Source: Bacillus horti (GTDB taxonomy: Bacteria; Bacillota; Bacilli; Caldalkalibacillales; JCM-10596). From it: a stretch of DNA of 64,000 bases. How positions within the stretch are numbered: position 1 is the first letter of the stretch; each line of letters begins with the position of its first letter. Below the pieces are notes generated by a model. The model did no database searches, had not been told where the DNA came from, and saw nothing but the letters and a program-made list of their open reading frames with translations. A program made the translations under genes and the position numbers. The stretch lies in the NCBI RefSeq assembly GCF_030813115.1, contig NZ_JAUSTY010000010.1:108850-172849 (forward strand), read 5' to 3'. Of the stretch, positions 61,617-64,000 are shown piece by piece.

Positions 61617-64000
61617 ATGGTAGAACGGAATAAAAGGTTGATGAAACGGAAGAAAAGATCACGTGTTGGTAGAAGCAGTTTAGATTATGGATTCACATGG
61701 GATGTGGATAATCACTTTGAAGTGGTTCAGGAAAGTCATTTAACAGCCGATGATAAGAGTCAAAACGAAGCGATTACTGCAGCAGGCACTACAAGTCTCC
61801 AAGCTGTACCTCCTATAAAGAAACAAGACAGCCTTACTAACCTAGAAAACATGGGCAAACAAAGTGTAGAACAGAAAAGCTTAGCTTCGTTGACTGAAAG
61901 AATAGCTGAGCAGAACGTATCCATGATTTACAGTTCTGATTTAATAGACGGTGCAGTGACAAATGATAAGCTGTCTACTAATGCTGTAGATACATCAAAA
62001 ATTAAAAAAGGGAGCATTACCTCCGAATTAATAAAAGATTATGCGGTTGATCATTCAAAGCTAGCCAACCATAGTGTCATTACTTCAAAAATTTCACCAG
62101 AAGCGATTGTTGAGGAGCATATCGCTGACTTTTCAATTTCTGCAAAAAAGCTACAAAATCATAGTATCTCAGCAGAAAAAATAAAAAATCAATCCATTAC
62201 CTCTGAAAAATTAGCAGATAAGATTATTGATCCCATGAAAATTGCCGATGGAGCTATACGAGGTAGACATCTTCAGGAACAAGCTATTGCATCTGAGCAT
62301 ATTCAGGAACAATCGATTACATCAGATAAAATTAAAAATGGAACAATTCAAACGAATGATTTAGAGAATCACAGTATTATCTCCTCTAAAATAGCGAATG
62401 ACGCCGTTACTTCTCAAAAATTAGCGAAGCAGTCCGTCCAATCTATTCATATAGAACATAAAGCAATTCAGGACCATCATATTGATACTTTTGCTATTCA
62501 ATCCCAGCATCTAGCTGAGCATATCATTACAACACCTAAGCTCGCTTCTAAATCTATTTCAACGGATAAGCTAATGGATCACAGTGTAAGCTCAGAAAAG
62601 CTTAGCCCTTTAGCTGTCCATACAGATCATATTAAAAACGCAGCGATAATAGCAGATAAATTAGCTCCCCAATCTATCACCTCAGACAAATTAGGACCTT
62701 CTTCCGTAACCACTCAAAGCTTGATTAATGAAAGTGTAACAAGTGAAAAAATTACGGACTCTGCTATTCTTGAAAATCATCTAGCACAGGGAGCAGTCAC
62801 ATCCTCGAGCATCGCTGATGGGGCGATACAAAGCAAGCATTTGTCTAAGGAAGCCATTCATACAGATCATATTCAAAAGCAATCGATTTCTAGTGATAAA
62901 CTAGAGCCTTCAGCCATTCGGGAAGAGCACATTTCGGCGGGTTCAATTACTCGTGATAAGTTAAGCTTACAGCTCATCGATACAAATTATTTAGCGGAAC
63001 AAAGCGTCACAAATGGTAAGCTAAAAAACGAAAGTGTGACATCCAATAAAATAGCAGTTGAAGCCATTCGTAGTGAGCATATAACCCCTGAGGCGATCTC
63101 CTCAGAGAAAATAGGCTATCATGCGATTGAAACTAGGCATGTTTCTCATCAGACTATAACGGCAAATCATCTTTCAGATGAATGTATTACGAGTGATAAG
63201 CTTACTTTAGGAGCGGTCAAAGGAGAACATCTAGCCGATGATTCGATAACTACAGAAAAGCTAGCTGACTCTAGTGTGTCACAACAAAAAATAGCTTCAA
63301 ACGCGATTAGTACACAGCATCTCATGAATCAAAGTGTGACGGCAGATAAAATAGCCCCTCAATCCGTTCAAATCCATCATTTAGCACAGCAAATGATTAC
63401 GTCAGATAAAATAGGGGATTATTCTATTCAAGCGCAGCATTTAAACCGCCATACGATTACTACGAATCACTTAACTGACGGTGTTGTGACTAGTCAAAAG
63501 CTAGCTACCAATTCAGTAGCTGAGGAGCATATTGTTGATTTAACAGTGACCGAACAAAAGTTAAAAGATCTATCAGTGACTGAACAGAAGCTGGCTGACC
63601 AATCAGTGACTGAACAGAAGCTTGGCAACCTAGCAGTGACCGAGCAGAAGCTGGTTGATCAATCGGTGACCGAGCAGAAGCTAGCTGATCAATCGGTGAC
63701 CGAGCACAAGCTGGCAGACCAAGCAGTGACCGAGCAGAAGCTTGGCAATCAAGCAGTGACCGAGCAGAAGCTGGCAGACCAAGCAGTGATCGAACAGAAG
63801 CTGGCAGATCAATCGGTGACCGAGCAGAAGCTGGTTGATCAATCGGTGACCGAGCAGAAGCTAGCAAACCAATCGGTGACCGAACAGAAGCTAGCTGATC
63901 AATCGGTGACCGAGCAGAAGCTGGCAGACCAAGCAGTGATCGAACAGAAGCTGGCAGATCAATCGGTGACCGAGCAGAAGCTGGTTGATCAATCGGTGAC
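61617..64000 (+). CDS. Very long decapeptide-repeat protein, cut by the window end
   Basis: Frame open from ATG 61617 (GGAAGGGG upstream) to the window end, at least 794 residues. The start is basic (MVERNKRLMKRKKRSRVGRS) without signal peptide. After ~105 residues the sequence becomes ten-residue repeats of the type S-V/I-T-S-D/E-K-I/L-A-x-x alternating with A-I-x-x-x-H-I/L-x-x-x. From residue ~645 the unit is nearly uniform: SVTEQKLADQ. Similar repeats occur in tail-fibre-like and spore or surface filament proteins, where each turn adds a step to a beta-solenoid or trimeric shaft. The C-terminus, which would show the function, is outside the window. Confidence 0.85.
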   Translation, partial: MVERNKRLMKRKKRSRVGRSSLDYGFTWDVDNHFEVVQESHLTADDKSQNEAITAAGTTSLQAVPPIKKQDSLTNLENMGKQSVEQKSLASLTERIAEQNVSMIYSSDLIDGAVTNDKLSTNAVDTSKIKKGSITSELIKDYAVDHSKLANHSVITSKISPEAIVEEHIADFSISAKKLQNHSISAEKIKNQSITSEKLADKIIDPMKIADGAIRGRHLQEQAIASEHIQEQSITSDKIKNGTIQTNDLENHSIISSKIANDAVTSQKLAKQSVQSIHIEHKAIQDHHIDTFAIQSQHLAEHIITTPKLASKSISTDKLMDHSVSSEKLSPLAVHTDHIKNAAIIADKLAPQSITSDKLGPSSVTTQSLINESVTSEKITDSAILENHLAQGAVTSSSIADGAIQSKHLSKEAIHTDHIQKQSISSDKLEPSAIREEHISAGSITRDKLSLQLIDTNYLAEQSVTNGKLKNESVTSNKIAVEAIRSEHITPEAISSEKIGYHAIETRHVSHQTITANHLSDECITSDKLTLGAVKGEHLADDSITTEKLADSSVSQQKIASNAISTQHLMNQSVTADKIAPQSVQIHHLAQQMITSDKIGDYSIQAQHLNRHTITTNHLTDGVVTSQKLATNSVAEEHIVDLTVTEQKLKDLSVTEQKLADQSVTEQKLGNLAVTEQKLVDQSVTEQKLADQSVTEHKLADQAVTEQKLGNQAVTEQKLADQAVIEQKLADQSVTEQKLVDQSVTEQKLANQSVTEQKLADQSVTEQKLADQAVIEQKLADQSVTEQKLVDQSV
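63545..64000 (+). repeat. 30-bp coding tandem repeat, more than 15 copies, running off the window
   Basis: Units of 30 bp start GTGACCGAGCAGAAGCT and follow each other without gap from 63545. A higher-order period of 150 bp (five units) is visible: 63755-63850 and 63905-64000 are identical. Codon choice is uniform (GTGACCGAGCAGAAG), unlike the varied upstream repeats, pointing to recent expansion. Confidence 0.92.

Noticed and set aside
63505..63867. Minus-strand frame encoding repeated SARSPIDQPA-like units
   Set aside because: It is the antisense reading of the 30-bp coding repeat; any frame in such a repeat stays open. It has no ribosome binding site.

Overview
The window looks like a chromosomal segment of a low-GC, Gram-positive, endospore-forming member of the Bacillaceae. 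The gene set points there: sda, ccpA, aroA fused to chorismate mutase, ytxG/ytxH, ytpQ, refZ, hisJ, ezrA, ykoEDC-tenA, a SleB-type cell-wall hydrolase, T-box and TPP leaders, and strong AGGAGG-type ribosome binding sites. Several neighbours follow the order known around rpsD-refZ-hisJ-ezrA and murC-ytxG-ytxH-aroA-ccpA of Bacillus. No rRNA, tRNA, CRISPR array, complete insertion sequence or prophage was seen.

Layout. 1-5.4 kb is accessory: the tail of a DinB-like gene, a Pro/Gln-rich protein, a VOC protein, a DoxX-PadR-DUF2269 operon with a clear promoter and AT-rich palindrome, and a secreted matrixin-type metalloprotease beside an exported protein with a repeated domain. 5.5-9.6 kb is a TPP-riboswitch operon for uptake and salvage of thiamine precursors (ykoE, ykoD, ykoC, tenA). 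9.8-13.6 kb carries ddl and murF (convergent), plsY and sda preceded by a cluster of DnaA boxes. 13.7-24.1 kb has a chemotaxis receptor with an acidic tail, queF, ytpQ, a NatAB/YhaQP-like ABC exporter, a germination/protease-inhibitor-type lipoprotein and an amidohydrolase. A roughly 130-bp repeat family occurs here three times. 24.5-38.8 kb is housekeeping: murC, ytxGH, an FtsA-like protein with a long C-terminal extension, aroA, ccpA, mtnN, a class A penicillin-binding protein with two FN3 domains, and tyrS behind a T-box. A 5'-truncated group II intron tail (domains V-VI) lies between murC and ytxG. 38.9-46.8 kb is metabolic and accessory: kinases, an acetyltransferase, Mn-catalase, a CtaG-like pair and a UbiD decarboxylase whose real start appears to be an ATT codon. 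47.1-54.8 kb has rpsD, a split AtuA-type pair with a CcpA (cre) site, a polysaccharide deacetylase, an internally deleted nitric oxide synthase pseudogene, refZ and hisJ.

The most interesting stretch is 55.0-60.0 kb. The gene in the ezrA position encodes an exported TPM domain, one membrane helix and then a full EzrA-like cytoplasmic division regulator. It is followed by a ZorA-like (MotA/TolQ/ExbB) channel protein with a long cytoplasmic coiled coil and a ZorB-like (MotB/OmpA) peptidoglycan-binding partner. No ZorC, ZorD or ZorE follows. I propose this trio as a candidate undescribed envelope or division-associated motor system. The window ends inside a long decapeptide-repeat gene whose 3' part is an actively expanding 30-bp tandem repeat.
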